From positions 3,906,001 to 3,970,000 of the forward strand of contig NZ_CP087134.1 in the NCBI RefSeq assembly GCF_020911925.1: a DNA stretch of 64,000 nucleotides, read 5' to 3'. The notes under the pieces are model-generated. The model was not told the origin of the DNA. It was given only the letters and a program-made list of their open reading frames with translations, and did not search any database. Of the stretch, positions 36,807 through 46,718 are shown piece by piece. Within the stretch, counting starts at the first letter, position 1; the number at the start of each line of letters is the position of its first letter. Source of the stretch: Flavobacterium cupriresistens (GTDB lineage Bacteria > Bacteroidota > Bacteroidia > Flavobacteriales > Flavobacteriaceae). Made by a program: the position numbers and the translations under genes.

Positions 36807-37922
36807 ATGAAAAAAATAGTTTTAATTCTAGGTCTTATTGTTGGTATTTATGCCTGTTCTTCAAGTAATGATAATAAGGATACCGGAGGAGAGAGTAACT
36901 TCGACAGGACAGCAATGTTGACCAATTGGGCCGACAATATCATCATCCCGAGCTACACCAACTATCAAACAAAAGTAGCCACATTGCAGATCGCAGCTAC
37001 CGCTTTTAATACCACTCCAAATGATGCAAACCTAAAAATAGTTCGTGCTTCATGGCTTGATGCCTACAAAGCATTTCAGTATACCGCAATTTATAATTTT
37101 GGTAAAGCACTTGATATTAATTTTAATGCCATGAGCAATACCTACCCTGCAGATGTCAATGGTATCAATGCCAATATCACAGGAACCTATAACCTTGATT
37201 TACTTTCGCAGTACAGCAGACAGGGTTTTCCGGGTTTAGATTATCTGTTGAATGGTCTGGCTAGCGATGATGCCGGTATTCTTGTTTTTTATACCACTAA
37301 TGCAAATGCAGCCAAGTATAAAACCTACCTAGCTGCGGTTATTACTAAATTAAAACAAAATAGTGATGCAGTTCTTACCGACTGGAAATCCGGATATCGT
37401 GAAGCTTACATCAAAAGTAACGGAACTTCAGTAGGATCCTCTGTAGCGGAAACTACCAATAATTTTGTAAAGAATTTTGAGAAAGATGTGAGAACCGGAA
37501 AACTGGGTATTCCTGCCGGAAAATTCTCCAATGGAACAACTTTCCCTGAAAAAGTAGAAGCTTATTACAAAAATGATGTTTCGAAAGACTTATTGAATAT
37601 TGGTGTAAAAGCATCACAAGATTTTTTCAACGGAAAATATTTTGCATCTGAAACCACAGGCCCATCACTAAAATCGTATTTGGATTTTGTGAATGCCACA
37701 CGTGATGGAAAAAAACTAAGCGATATCATCAACACACAGTTTGCTACTATTTATACAACCAATCAGGCGCTAAGCAATAGTTTATCTCAACAGGTTATAA
37801 ATGACAATACAAAAATGCTCACCTCTTATGATGCTTTGCAAAAAAATGTAATCTACACCAAATTAGATATGATGCAGGCATTGAATATTACAATTGATTA
37901 TGTAGATGGTGATGGAGATTAA
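36807..37922 (+). CDS. Imelysin-like lipoprotein with altered metal motif
   Basis: The 371-residue product has a lipoprotein signal (MKKIVLILGLIVGIYAC) and the two-bundle helical architecture of imelysin/EfeO-M75 proteins (NYQTKVATLQ, ASWLDAYKAFQYT near residue 80-95). The family signature GxHxxE is GFPGLD at residues 140-145, so both the His and Glu are replaced. It may therefore bind its ligand differently from the canonical imelysin encoded at 43425. It lies in the middle of the operon, 2 bp before the HTTM gene. Role in iron uptake is inferred from family and context. Confidence 0.85.
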   Translation: MKKIVLILGLIVGIYACSSSNDNKDTGGESNFDRTAMLTNWADNIIIPSYTNYQTKVATLQIAATAFNTTPNDANLKIVRASWLDAYKAFQYTAIYNFGKALDINFNAMSNTYPADVNGINANITGTYNLDLLSQYSRQGFPGLDYLLNGLASDDAGILVFYTTNANAAKYKTYLAAVITKLKQNSDAVLTDWKSGYREAYIKSNGTSVGSSVAETTNNFVKNFEKDVRTGKLGIPAGKFSNGTTFPEKVEAYYKNDVSKDLLNIGVKASQDFFNGKYFASETTGPSLKSYLDFVNATRDGKKLSDIINTQFATIYTTNQALSNSLSQQVINDNTKMLTSYDALQKNVIYTKLDMMQALNITIDYVDGDGD

Positions 37923-37924
37923 TT

Positions 37925-39292
37925 ATGACTCATTATATCCAAAACTATATTAATAAAACAACTCAGGCCACAACGCTAGCTTTTTTCAGGCTAGCGTTTG
38001 GTTTAATGATGCTTCTTAGTTTGCTCCGGTTTATGAGTTATGGCTGGATCGAAAAATTTTATATCGAGCCTCTCTTTCACTTCACCTATTACGGATTTGA
38101 GTGGATAAAACCTTTCGGAACATTAACTTACCTTCTTTTTATCAGCGCTCTGATCTCTGCAGTCTTTGTGGCTGTAGGCTTTTTGTACCGCTTCTCAGCG
38201 ATCGTTTTCTTTCTAAGCTTTACCTATATCGAATTGATGGATAAGACCACGTATCTTAATCATTACTATTTTATTTCGATCATTAGTTTCGTTTTGATTT
38301 TTTTGCCTGCAAATGCAACTTTTTCAATAGATGCTTTTAGGAATCCTAAATTGGCTTTTGAGAAAATTCCACGTTGGAACACTGATATTTTAAAGCTGTT
38401 ATTGGCCATAGTTTATTTCTATGCGGGTTTAGCCAAACTCAATTCAGATTGGCTCTTTCAGGCTATGCCGTTAAAAATATGGTTGCCAACCAATCATAAT
38501 TTGCCTTTGATTGGCGGTTTTTTAAATCAGAATTGGGTGCATTTTACTTTTAGCTGGACCGGGATGTTATACGATCTCACGATTCCGTTTTTATTATTGT
38601 ACAGACGCACACGCCTTTTTGCCTTTGTATTGGTTGTTGTTTTCCATATTTTAACCAAAATTTTGTTTCCAATTGGTGTATTCCCTTATGTAATGATCAT
38701 CAGTTCCCTCCTCTTTTTTGAAAGTAATTTTCACAAAAGAGTTCTGGTTTTTTTAAGCCGATTTTTCAAACTAGATTATGCTATTTTTGATAATGGCAAA
38801 GAAAAAAAACCGACATTCTCTATTCTCTATAAAACAAAACTGGCATTACTCACAATCTTTCTGGTTTTTCAATTGACATTCCCTTTCCGTTATCTTTTCT
38901 ATCCCGGAGAACTATTCTGGACTGAGGAAGGATTTCGTTTCTCCTGGCGCGTTATGCTAATGGAAAAAGCCGGTTATACACAATTTACCGTAACCGACAG
39001 TCTTACAAAAAAGACAATCCAGATAAATAACCGTCATTTCTTGACGACTTTTCAGGAAAAACAAATGGCATTTCAACCCGATTTTATACTCGAGTATGCC
39101 CATTTTCTACATGATTATTATCAAAAACAAGGTATTGTCAATCCCGAAGTCAGAGTAGACAGTTATGTTGCTCTCAACGGAAGATTAAGCAAACAATACA
39201 TTGATCCCAATATCGATCTCGCAAAAGAATATGAATCATTCCGTCGTAAAACATGGATCTTACCTTTCAACGATGAAATTAAAGGACTTTAA
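37925..39292 (+). CDS. HTTM-domain membrane protein (vitamin K gamma-carboxylase-like)
   Basis: The 455-residue protein has about six hydrophobic helices between residues 20 and 330 (for example LAFFRLAFGLMMLLSLLRF, YFISIISFVLIFLPANATFS, LLLAIVYFYAGLAKLNSDWL), with the HTTM pattern FYAGLAKLNSDWLFQ, then a soluble C-terminal domain with LFYPGELFWTEEGFRFSWRVMLMEK. This is the layout of VKG-carboxylase-like HTTM proteins. In Bacteroidota they recur in imelysin/TonB loci; their reaction is unknown. It starts 2 bp after the imelysin gene and overlaps the receptor gene by 20 bp. Confidence 0.88.
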   Translation: MTHYIQNYINKTTQATTLAFFRLAFGLMMLLSLLRFMSYGWIEKFYIEPLFHFTYYGFEWIKPFGTLTYLLFISALISAVFVAVGFLYRFSAIVFFLSFTYIELMDKTTYLNHYYFISIISFVLIFLPANATFSIDAFRNPKLAFEKIPRWNTDILKLLLAIVYFYAGLAKLNSDWLFQAMPLKIWLPTNHNLPLIGGFLNQNWVHFTFSWTGMLYDLTIPFLLLYRRTRLFAFVLVVVFHILTKILFPIGVFPYVMIISSLLFFESNFHKRVLVFLSRFFKLDYAIFDNGKEKKPTFSILYKTKLALLTIFLVFQLTFPFRYLFYPGELFWTEEGFRFSWRVMLMEKAGYTQFTVTDSLTKKTIQINNRHFLTTFQEKQMAFQPDFILEYAHFLHDYYQKQGIVNPEVRVDSYVALNGRLSKQYIDPNIDLAKEYESFRRKTWILPFNDEIKGL

Positions 39293-41699
39293 CCTTATTA
39301 TAGTACTACTTTTTACGATTAGTGGTTTTGCACAAACACAAATAGCAGGAACAGTAACAGATCAAAATGGTGAGAAATTGCCTTATGTCGAAGTATTTAC
39401 AACTGTTGGCACACAAAAAGTATATACCGACAAGCAAGGGCATTTTTCCTTGACAGTTCCAAATCCCGGAGATTACACGCTTTTATTTTACAAGGAAAAC
39501 TATGCCGCTTTAGACGAACCTTTTACCGCACCAACTACGACAGTTAAAATTGTTCTTCATAAAATGACCAATCTTTCAGAAGTAGTCATACAAAAAGAAA
39601 GAGATAAAGTTTTTGCCCTACGTAAACTAAAAGACGTTGAAGGAACAGCCATTTACGCCGGAAAAAAAACAGAAGTAATTTCTTTGGATAAAATAACCGC
39701 AAACAAAGCGGCCAACAACCCTCGTCAGATCTATGCACAGGTTGTAGGTCTTACGATTAATGAAAGCTCAGATGGAGGTCTGCAATTGAGTATTGGGGGC
39801 CGTGGACTAGATCCAAACAGAACGGCGAACTTTAATACCCGCCAGAACGATTACGACATTAGCGCGGATGTACTGGGGTATCCGGAGAGTTATTATGCAA
39901 CTCCTACCGAAGCACTGGAAGAAATTCAGATTGTGCGTGGTGCCGCCTCTTTACAATACGGAACTCAATTTGGAGGACTCGTGAATTTTGTAATAAAAAG
40001 TCCAACTAAAAAACCATTTGAATTTGTGACCCGAAACACCATTGGCTCTTATGGTTTGTTTACTAATTTTACAAGTCTAAGCGGAACAAATGGAAAATTC
40101 AGCTATTACAGCTTTTACAACTACAAACAAGGGGATGGTTTTAGACCGAACTCCGGATTTGACAGTAAAAACTTCTTTGCTAATTTAAACTATCAGTTTA
40201 CTGAAAATACTTCCTTACATTTTGACTACACCTATTTTACTTACCTCGCACAGCAAGCAGGTGGATTAACAGATAAAATGTTTAATGAAGACCCTACTCA
40301 AAGTAACAGAGCGCGAAATTGGTTTGGTGTCAACTGGAACTTATTTGCTTTGCGCTTCAAACATCATTTTAACCATGATGCCGACTTCTCTATACAGCTA
40401 TTTGGTCTGGATGCCAGTAGAAAAACGGTAGGATTCCGTCCAAACCGCATTTCAACGAATGATAAGGAAGGAACGGTTCGAGATTTAATTAAAGGAGATT
40501 TTGTGAATTGGGGTACAGAAGTCAGATATCTTCAAAAATATCAAATAAAAGGAAATACAAGTACGTTTTTAATTGGAGCCAAATACTATCAGTCTAATAA
40601 CACTGGAATTCAAGGCCCGGGTAGCTCAGGTAGTGACGCCAATTTTAATCTGGCAACAGATGAATTTCCACTTTATCCAAACCAATCCGATTATCGCTTT
40701 CCAAATCTAAACTATTCCTTATTCGGAGAAAATATCTTTAGAATTTCACCAAGTTTTTCTATTACACCAGGCTTTAGAATTGAAAAAATAAAAACAAAAG
40801 CGGTCGGTTCCTTCCGAAGAATAAATCTTGATCTTGCCGGAAATGTTCTTTTAGATGAAACCAAGTATGAAGACAATGTAAAAGACAGAAATTTTGTTTT
40901 GTTTGGTGTTGGCTTGAGCTACAAACCACAAAACGGTATTGAATTCTATGGTAATATATCACAGAACTATCGTTCAATTACTTTTAATGATATTAGAACC
41001 GTTAATGCAGGTCAGTACATATCTCCTGATATTTCGGACGAAAAAGGATTTACTTCAGATATTGGTATTCGTGGTAAGTATAAAAACATACTTAATTTTG
41101 ACTCTAGTATTTATGGTTTGTACTATAATGATAAAATTGGGGAATATCCTGCCGAAATAGGTGGTGCGTATGTGCGCGTCCGTGACAATATTGGAACTGC
41201 CTTTACCTATGGTTTTGAAACTATGGCTGATTGGAATTTAACCAATACCTTCCTAAACGAAAATCCAGATTGGTCGTGGAATCTTTTTGCCAATGTAGCT
41301 GTAACAAATTCAAAATATCTAAAGTCAGAAGTACCTGGGGTTGAAGGTAATTCGGTAGAATTTGTGCCGCTTTTTAATATTAAAAGTGGAAGCGGGATTG
41401 GATATAAAAACTTCATGTCCAGTATCCAAATCACTTATGTTACTTCGCAATATACAGATGCTGAAAATTTAAAAACAGGAGAGAATAATATCGGTGATGG
41501 TATTACGGGTCAGATACCTGCTTATTTTGTTGCAGATTTCTCCAGTTCTTATAAATGGAGAAACTGGAAATTAGAAGCGGGAATTACGAATTTTACGGAC
41601 AGTAAATATTTTACACGTCGTGCTACAGGTTATCCCGGCCCCGGAATTATCCCTTCTGACACAAGGACGTTTTATACTACTTTAGAATTTAAATTTTAA
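39273..41699 (+). CDS. TonB-dependent receptor of the FecA-like type, iron-type locus
   Basis: The start at 39273 gives MKLKDFNLIIVLLFTISGFAQ as a proper signal peptide; the longer frame from 39201 runs inside the HTTM gene. The 808-residue protein has a CarboxypepD_reg-like domain (about 22-100), a plug (about 115-250, with QIYAQVVGLTINESSDGGL, SIGGRGLDPNRTANFNTRQ and EIQIVRGAASLQYGTQFGG) and a barrel ending TRTFYTTLEFKF. The plug resembles FecA-type ferric-citrate receptors. It is the last gene of the operon. Substrate is inferred to be iron or a ferric chelate from imelysin neighbours. Confidence 0.87.
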   Translation: MKLKDFNLIIVLLFTISGFAQTQIAGTVTDQNGEKLPYVEVFTTVGTQKVYTDKQGHFSLTVPNPGDYTLLFYKENYAALDEPFTAPTTTVKIVLHKMTNLSEVVIQKERDKVFALRKLKDVEGTAIYAGKKTEVISLDKITANKAANNPRQIYAQVVGLTINESSDGGLQLSIGGRGLDPNRTANFNTRQNDYDISADVLGYPESYYATPTEALEEIQIVRGAASLQYGTQFGGLVNFVIKSPTKKPFEFVTRNTIGSYGLFTNFTSLSGTNGKFSYYSFYNYKQGDGFRPNSGFDSKNFFANLNYQFTENTSLHFDYTYFTYLAQQAGGLTDKMFNEDPTQSNRARNWFGVNWNLFALRFKHHFNHDADFSIQLFGLDASRKTVGFRPNRISTNDKEGTVRDLIKGDFVNWGTEVRYLQKYQIKGNTSTFLIGAKYYQSNNTGIQGPGSSGSDANFNLATDEFPLYPNQSDYRFPNLNYSLFGENIFRISPSFSITPGFRIEKIKTKAVGSFRRINLDLAGNVLLDETKYEDNVKDRNFVLFGVGLSYKPQNGIEFYGNISQNYRSITFNDIRTVNAGQYISPDISDEKGFTSDIGIRGKYKNILNFDSSIYGLYYNDKIGEYPAEIGGAYVRVRDNIGTAFTYGFETMADWNLTNTFLNENPDWSWNLFANVAVTNSKYLKSEVPGVEGNSVEFVPLFNIKSGSGIGYKNFMSSIQITYVTSQYTDAENLKTGENNIGDGITGQIPAYFVADFSSSYKWRNWKLEAGITNFTDSKYFTRRATGYPGPGIIPSDTRTFYTTLEFKF

Positions 41700-41738
41700 G
41701 ATTAGGGAACTCATTTTAAACCGTTGGCGCTTATTTCT

Positions 41739-41869
41739 AACACATAGAGACATAGTTCACAAAGCTTAAAAAAAGCGTTACACTTAAAACAAATCAAAAT
41801 CTATGTTTCTATGTGTTAAAGAAAAATCATAACCTATTAGCGTAATATTTTTGACACATAGAAACATAG
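41739..41869. repeat. Three copies of an ACACATAGAAACATAG element in mixed orientation
   Basis: AACACATAGAGACATAG at 41739-41755, its inverse CTATGTTTCTATGTGTT at 41801-41817, and ACACATAGAAACATAG at 41854-41869. The first two can pair as a long-range hairpin. The copies fill the convergent spacer between the TonB receptor and the oxidoreductase. Confidence 0.75.
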
Positions 41870-41900
41870 TATCCAAAACTTCTCAATAGAATCGGTAACT

Positions 41901-41950
41901 AAAAAAAACATCCGCAGAATCAATTGATCTTGCGGATGTTTTTTTAAAAT
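41901..41950. terminator. Bidirectional terminator between convergent genes
   Basis: AACATCCGCA and TGCGGATGTT pair perfectly around a 16-nt inner segment, with A-run on the left and T-run on the right. It can end both the plus-strand TonB operon and the minus-strand oxidoreductase transcript, whose stop is at 41944. Confidence 0.85.
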
Positions 41951-43359
41951 GAATTAATAAAGGCTAGCAGATTTTCTCTTTCTGAAGCACTTAATTTCTT
42001 GTACTTCTCTTTGGCCTTCTGCCCTTCTCCACCGTGCCATAAAATAGCTTCTTCTACATTTCTGGCTCTTCCGTCATGCAGTAAATTGGTATGACCGTTT
42101 ACAATTTTAATCAATCCAATTCCCCATAAAGCAGGAGTCTTCCATTCGGATCCCGATGCTTTAAAATCAGTTGCATTATCTGCTAAACCAGCTCCCATAT
42201 CGTGCAATAAAAGATCGGTATAAGGGCGAATCGTCTGATTGCGTAAAATGGTTATAGGATGCGTGGTACCGGTTTGAATTTTTGGAATATGACAACTTGT
42301 ACATCCAATAGTTTCAAAAGTTTTCTTGCCTTTCAATACGTTTTGATCAGTATAATTCCTTCTTGCCGGAACCGCCAAAGTACTGGAATACATTGCCATT
42401 CGGTCTAAATTAGTTTCTGTAATTTCAGGCATTCCACCGTTTGGAATTGCTGTTAAATCAACTCCTTTTGGTCCACTTTCGTACGGAAATAAACTCGATG
42501 TAATTCCCATGTCACCCGATAAAGCAGCAGCTACCTGTTGTTTTACATTGGGCTGATTGGCTTTCCATCCAAATCGTCCTAATTTGCTTGAATTGCTGGC
42601 GAAATCATATACATAATTGGGTTTTCCGGAAATTCCATCACCGTTCGTATCATTTTCATCGGCAAAACCTAAAATTGTACTTTCAGAAATCGCTTCAAGC
42701 AATCCTAAACCAATTATCTGATTGGCAATTCTGGGTGAAATTTGAACAGTAGCTAATGGACCATATCCTAAATTAGTAATGGTGTAAATCGGCTTTTGCA
42801 ACGTCACTACAGTCCCATCGTCTAAAGTCTCTTTTATGGGTTGATAACTAATGGTAAACTGACCTTCTGCTGTTTGACCTAAAATAGCGTGGTCCTGCAA
42901 TTGCGAACCGTAAACCGGGTCAGGAAAACCAATTCCGTTAGTATCTTGCCCTGCCACTGAAATGCGGAAAAGCAATCCGGCTCTATCTTCCCCATCAAAC
43001 AAGGGAGGTCTGCCGCGTCCATCTTTAAAATGGCAACTTGAACAGGAATGGGCGTTAAAAAAGGGGCCTAAACCATCACGAGCGGTAGTAGAAGAAGGTG
43101 CGGTAACCCAGCTTTGTCTGAAAAATGAATTTCCGACACCGAAATCTGTTTGTTGGTCAAAAGTAAGTGTGGGCATAAAAAAACCAAAGGCCTCCTCACT
43201 GGTATTAAAAACGGTTGCTTCACCACCAGAAAACTGCTCACCATCTTCAGCCGTTAAAGGAATATAACTTTCCTCGTTATCATTATCATTACCATTATCA
43301 CTACAACTAAAAAGTGCAATACAAACAATAACAAACCAATACGCTTTAAAATTCTTCAT
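41944..43359 (-). CDS. Di-heme oxidoreductase (DUF1111/DHOR) lipoprotein
   Basis: The 471-residue protein has a lipoprotein signal (Cys19) and two CxxCH heme c sites: CSSCH at residues 106-110 and CTSCH near residue 354, each in a typical DHOR setting (FNAHSCSSCHFKDGRG; GKKTFETIGCTSCHIPK). Further DHOR signatures are LYRI-like GLLFRISV and TPALWGIGLI, and HDGRARNVEEAILWHGGE near the end. These are periplasmic or surface c-type cytochromes related to thiol oxidoreductase-like proteins. It is downstream of an imelysin gene on the same strand, the usual pairing, and may change the redox state of iron before uptake. Confidence 0.92.
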   Translation of the reverse strand: MKNFKAYWFVIVCIALFSCSDNGNDNDNEESYIPLTAEDGEQFSGGEATVFNTSEEAFGFFMPTLTFDQQTDFGVGNSFFRQSWVTAPSSTTARDGLGPFFNAHSCSSCHFKDGRGRPPLFDGEDRAGLLFRISVAGQDTNGIGFPDPVYGSQLQDHAILGQTAEGQFTISYQPIKETLDDGTVVTLQKPIYTITNLGYGPLATVQISPRIANQIIGLGLLEAISESTILGFADENDTNGDGISGKPNYVYDFASNSSKLGRFGWKANQPNVKQQVAAALSGDMGITSSLFPYESGPKGVDLTAIPNGGMPEITETNLDRMAMYSSTLAVPARRNYTDQNVLKGKKTFETIGCTSCHIPKIQTGTTHPITILRNQTIRPYTDLLLHDMGAGLADNATDFKASGSEWKTPALWGIGLIKIVNGHTNLLHDGRARNVEEAILWHGGEGQKAKEKYKKLSASERENLLAFINSF

Positions 43360-43371
43360 CTTTATTTACAG

Positions 43372-43402
43372 AAAAAGTGTTCTACAAAGGAACACTTTTT
43401 GT
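43372..43402 (-). terminator. Hairpin between imelysin and oxidoreductase genes
   Basis: AAAAAGTGTTC and GAACACTTTTT pair perfectly around a 7-nt loop in the 65-bp spacer of the two minus-strand genes. It may act as a partial terminator or processing site that makes the oxidoreductase less abundant than the imelysin. Confidence 0.65.
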
Positions 43403-43424
43403 TTTAATTAATCATTAAAATTGA

Positions 43425-44618
43425 TTATCCGTTAACGATAATACCAATTTTTACAGCACCGGCCAATAAATTAGCTCCTAAATTTTGCAATTGTTGCGCA
43501 GCAGATTTTACTTTTGCACCTTCTACAGATGTCGGTCCTCCCGAAATCGCTAAATCAAACGGAATCAAAATAGCACCCACTTTTGTAGTTGATGCAGCTA
43601 TTGCCGTTGCAGTATCATCGTAAACTTTACTATCCGCTTGTTTGACTAAATCTTCTAAAGACGGGCCATCAATAGCTCCATATTTACCTTGATATACATT
43701 GATAACGCCTTGCATGTTCAGAACAATATCTCGGTGTGTATTATCGCTGAAACAAGAATGTTCGTCTTCCTGACTTGCGTTTTCTACCGCTGTAATCATG
43801 CGTTCCACAGGTAATTCAGTAAGAACTAAAGTTGTAATTCCCAGGTAAATATTTTTTATCGCTGTATCTTCCGATAAAGCCAAAAACTTAACTCTGTATA
43901 CACCTCCTACTTTCCACTGTTGCACTAAATAATCCAGATTATCAGTTAGCAAATCAGCACAAAATTTCAAATAATCAGCTCTGCGACCTTGGTTAGCAGC
44001 TGTTCCTCCAGCACCCGTTACATAATCTGTATAAGGTCTTTGTCCTGGTAAATTGGCTGATGGTAGTGTTAAATCTTGTCCCCATAATAAGAACTCGATA
44101 GCATGATATCCAACACTTACATTTAATTCGTCTTCATCTAAAGCATTTTCATCAGCTAAAACTTTTTTCGATAAAACCGGGAAATCAGTTGTATTATTAA
44201 TGATTCCTGAAGCTGGAGTTCCGTCTACATAATCAATAAAGTTTTCATCTAAAGGCCATGAGTTCAAAAGTCCTTCCGGTCCATTATCATCATCAATTGG
44301 TCCGTTTGCAAAACGAAATGCTTCTGTAGTCCCGTAACTCTCTCTTGAAGTTTTCCATGCTGTTTTTGCAGCTGTAAAATTGGCAGCTGTCGGAGTGGTT
44401 GTAAAAGTGGTAATCGCTGTTTCTAAAAGTACCGCATCATCATATGCTTTTTTATAATTGGCATATACGATATCTGCATAATTTGTAATCACCTGTTTTT
44501 TTGTAACGGCAGTTGGGGTATTAGTATCGTTATTCTCCTTTTTATCATCATTGCTACAGGCAAAAAAAGTTAATCCGGCCAATAAACCAAGAGCAACTTT
44601 AGGGTATACATTTTTCAT
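43425..44618 (-). CDS. Imelysin-family lipoprotein with intact GxHxxE motif
   Basis: The 397-residue product has a lipoprotein signal (MKNVYPKVALGLLAGLTFFAC, Cys21). It keeps the imelysin signature GYHAIE at residues 170-175, within SVGYHAIEFLLWGQDL, as well as ARESYGTTEAFRF-like (SRESYGTTEAFRFANGPID) and VERMITAVENASQEDEHSCFSDNTHRD. These are conserved in M75/imelysin proteins such as IrpA and insulin-cleaving membrane protease relatives, which bind metal rather than being proven peptidases. It heads a two-gene minus-strand unit with the di-heme oxidoreductase and faces the plus-strand iron-type operon. Confidence 0.92.
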   Translation of the reverse strand: MKNVYPKVALGLLAGLTFFACSNDDKKENNDTNTPTAVTKKQVITNYADIVYANYKKAYDDAVLLETAITTFTTTPTAANFTAAKTAWKTSRESYGTTEAFRFANGPIDDDNGPEGLLNSWPLDENFIDYVDGTPASGIINNTTDFPVLSKKVLADENALDEDELNVSVGYHAIEFLLWGQDLTLPSANLPGQRPYTDYVTGAGGTAANQGRRADYLKFCADLLTDNLDYLVQQWKVGGVYRVKFLALSEDTAIKNIYLGITTLVLTELPVERMITAVENASQEDEHSCFSDNTHRDIVLNMQGVINVYQGKYGAIDGPSLEDLVKQADSKVYDDTATAIAASTTKVGAILIPFDLAISGGPTSVEGAKVKSAAQQLQNLGANLLAGAVKIGIIVNG

Positions 44619-44855
44619 TTGTTTTTATTTAGAATAGTTAAAGTTAAACAAATGTAAAAATAATTTTTAATATAAGCGAGTGGTCAACACTTTCTTAAAA
44701 CAGCTTATTATCAAACTTTTACAAAAAAGCAACACGATCCGGAAGCTAAACTTCTAATCTTGTTCTAATTATCTTCTAATGTTATTTTAATGTTGCTCTG
44801 ATTTTACTCTGATAAATCTTTAAAAAATCCTCGTAAGTATAAATCGTACAATCCT

Positions 44856-45491
44856 TTAAGATTCCATAAAATCGATATACTCTGCCTTAAACATACCGTC
44901 AAAAAAAGCAGTCAGATTTTCTGCTTTCCCATGTAACATCCAGGTTAAATGTATTTTTTCGCCATCCCGAACCTGACGTACCAATTTGTATTTAATTTTA
45001 AGCGCTTTCATTTCTGATTCACAAAGCGCAAGAGCATTCGATTCTCTATTACTGCGAATATAAAAGCTACGCGATTGATTAAGACGGTCTATTCGTTTTT
45101 GTAAAGAAGGCAATACGGCCAGTATAAATAAAATAGACAAACTTGCGCAAGCTGAGGCAAAATAGTAGCCTGCTCCTATTCCCATTCCCACAGCAGCTAC
45201 AGTCCAAATGGTGGCTGCGGTAGTGATTCCGCTAATGCGATTGTTTCCGCGAAAGATCACTCCTGCCCCTAAAAATCCAATACCGGTCACGATATTTGAT
45301 GCGATGCGATCGGGGTTTCCTGAACCTCCAATAGCAATTGACATGATGGTGAAAAAACAGGCTCCAAACGAAATCATAATCGTTGTGCGAAATCCAGCCA
45401 CTTTACCGTGATACTCCCGTTCAGCGCCTACAAGTCCACCCCATAACAGAGCGAGAAAAAAGCGAATTAAAATCTCAATATCAAAAATCAT
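44856..45491 (-). CDS. MgtC/SapB family membrane protein
   Basis: The 211-residue protein has the MgtC N-terminal membrane domain with about five helices and the signature residues LLWGGLVGAEREYHGKVAGF, RTTIMISFGACFFTIMS and IASNIVTGIGFLGAGVIFR (each read separately). A C-terminal soluble segment of about 70 residues (YFASACASL... then KLVRQVRDGEKIHLTWMLHG) corresponds to the ACT-like tail found in MgtC. Proteins of this family are tied to growth at low magnesium and to ATP synthase or transporter control in pathogens; the role in flavobacteria is unknown. It is a single gene. Confidence 0.92.
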   Translation of the reverse strand: MIFDIEILIRFFLALLWGGLVGAEREYHGKVAGFRTTIMISFGACFFTIMSIAIGGSGNPDRIASNIVTGIGFLGAGVIFRGNNRISGITTAATIWTVAAVGMGIGAGYYFASACASLSILFILAVLPSLQKRIDRLNQSRSFYIRSNRESNALALCESEMKALKIKYKLVRQVRDGEKIHLTWMLHGKAENLTAFFDGMFKAEYIDFMES

Positions 45492-45556
45492 TTTTTATCT
45501 TTTAGTGGTACATAATTAAAAAATGTATTTCACATAGGGTACAACCAAAATCGATC

Positions 45557-46051
45557 CTAATTGTTAATCATCGGATTCAAATCGGCATCTTTATTACGTA
45601 AATCCAGACCGCCTTCGTAAACTGATTTCAGGTTACACAAGTAAAAATGCCAACCATTTGAACAGCCTAATCTGATAAATTTCTTAGAAGAATCATCCGT
45701 TGGAATGTTGTGTTGTTTTAATTCGACTATGGTATAGCCGTTAAATTCACTCAAATTAACATCTACCAAACATTTTCCTTCAAAAGTAAATTGCAATTGG
45801 TCTTTTCCATTAACTGATTTTAGGGTTCCTTTCATATTATCATCATAAAGATACCACAACCATTCGTACCCGTTTCCTTGAGAGGCATTGCTGTTTTTAT
45901 CTATTGTTTCATCAGCTGCATTAAAAAAATCAGCTTCTTTGAGAAACCATTTTTCCAATTCACCGGACTTAGTCCAAGCATTATAAATCGTAGCGAGATC
46001 TGCCTTGATTGCAATTTTTTTTGTAAAGGATGTCCAATCAAAATTTTCCAT
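45557..46051 (-). CDS. START-like/SRPBCC domain protein
   Basis: The start at 46051 (MENFDWTSFTKKIAIKADLA) fits the family; 18 further residues in the longer frame are basic and untypical. The 164-residue product shows the AHSA1/START-like sequence pattern: an opening strand FTKKIAIKADLATIYNAWT, GELEKWFLKEADF, a middle hairpin with LQFTFEGKCLVDVNLSEF, and a C-terminal helix SNGWHFYLCNLKSVYEGG. It probably binds a hydrophobic ligand in a helix-grip cavity. There is no partner gene. Confidence 0.82.
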   Translation of the reverse strand: MENFDWTSFTKKIAIKADLATIYNAWTKSGELEKWFLKEADFFNAADETIDKNSNASQGNGYEWLWYLYDDNMKGTLKSVNGKDQLQFTFEGKCLVDVNLSEFNGYTIVELKQHNIPTDDSSKKFIRLGCSNGWHFYLCNLKSVYEGGLDLRNKDADLNPMINN

Positions 46052-46412
46052 ATCTAAAAATAGTTTTAGTTTAGTTAATATTTTTTTTTCGCTTTTATAA
46101 AACAATACTTAAAACTCCATGTATAAAAATCTTAACGCTACTAAGATTTAAAACTTATATGTGCATATATCAAATAGTTGTCTTACAAAATATAAATTAA
46201 AAATAAAGTTTTTTATTGAAATACAGGCATGGTGTAATTTGAAAAATATAAATCTTTTGCCACCAATTTCACGAATTGGCACCAATTATTTTTTGCCACA
46301 GATTTGCTTCGCTTTTTCGCTATTGCTCGAGTCACAGATTAAAAGGATTTTTTTTACTGTTTGCTGATTTATTGACAGAACAGGTGAACATTAAGAAATA
46401 TCAAAAAAAAAT

Positions 46413-46475
46413 CTCACGTAGATTTTAGTCGAATAGCATAAAAAAATCCGCAAAATCTGCAAAATCTGCGTGAAA
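46413..46475. repeat. CACGCAGAT interspersed palindrome, copy 5
   Basis: Left arm CTCACGTAGATTTTAG and right arm AAAATCTGCGTGA flank an A-rich centre; same family as the copies at 16-18 kb. Confidence 0.7.
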
Positions 46476-46718
46476 AAGTATCTCAACTAAATGACATTGT
46501 CTTTTGTCCTGAGGAATATCGTTAAGATCAAACATTAAATAACTTTAGCCAAAATATACTTTGTCTCTTTCGGCTAAAGCCAACTCTAACCCCCTAAATC
46601 ATTTACCTCCAGCTAAAGCAGGAGGCAATTCAAATGGTAACAGATTCAAGTAAGAATAATTAACTACAACTTCAATTAATTATACTATTCGATTTCACTC
46701 TGGATGATAGAATGAAAT

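Noticed and set aside
46161..46367. Possible small gene in the repeat block
   Set aside because: The frame enters the palindromic repeats and shows no coding character.
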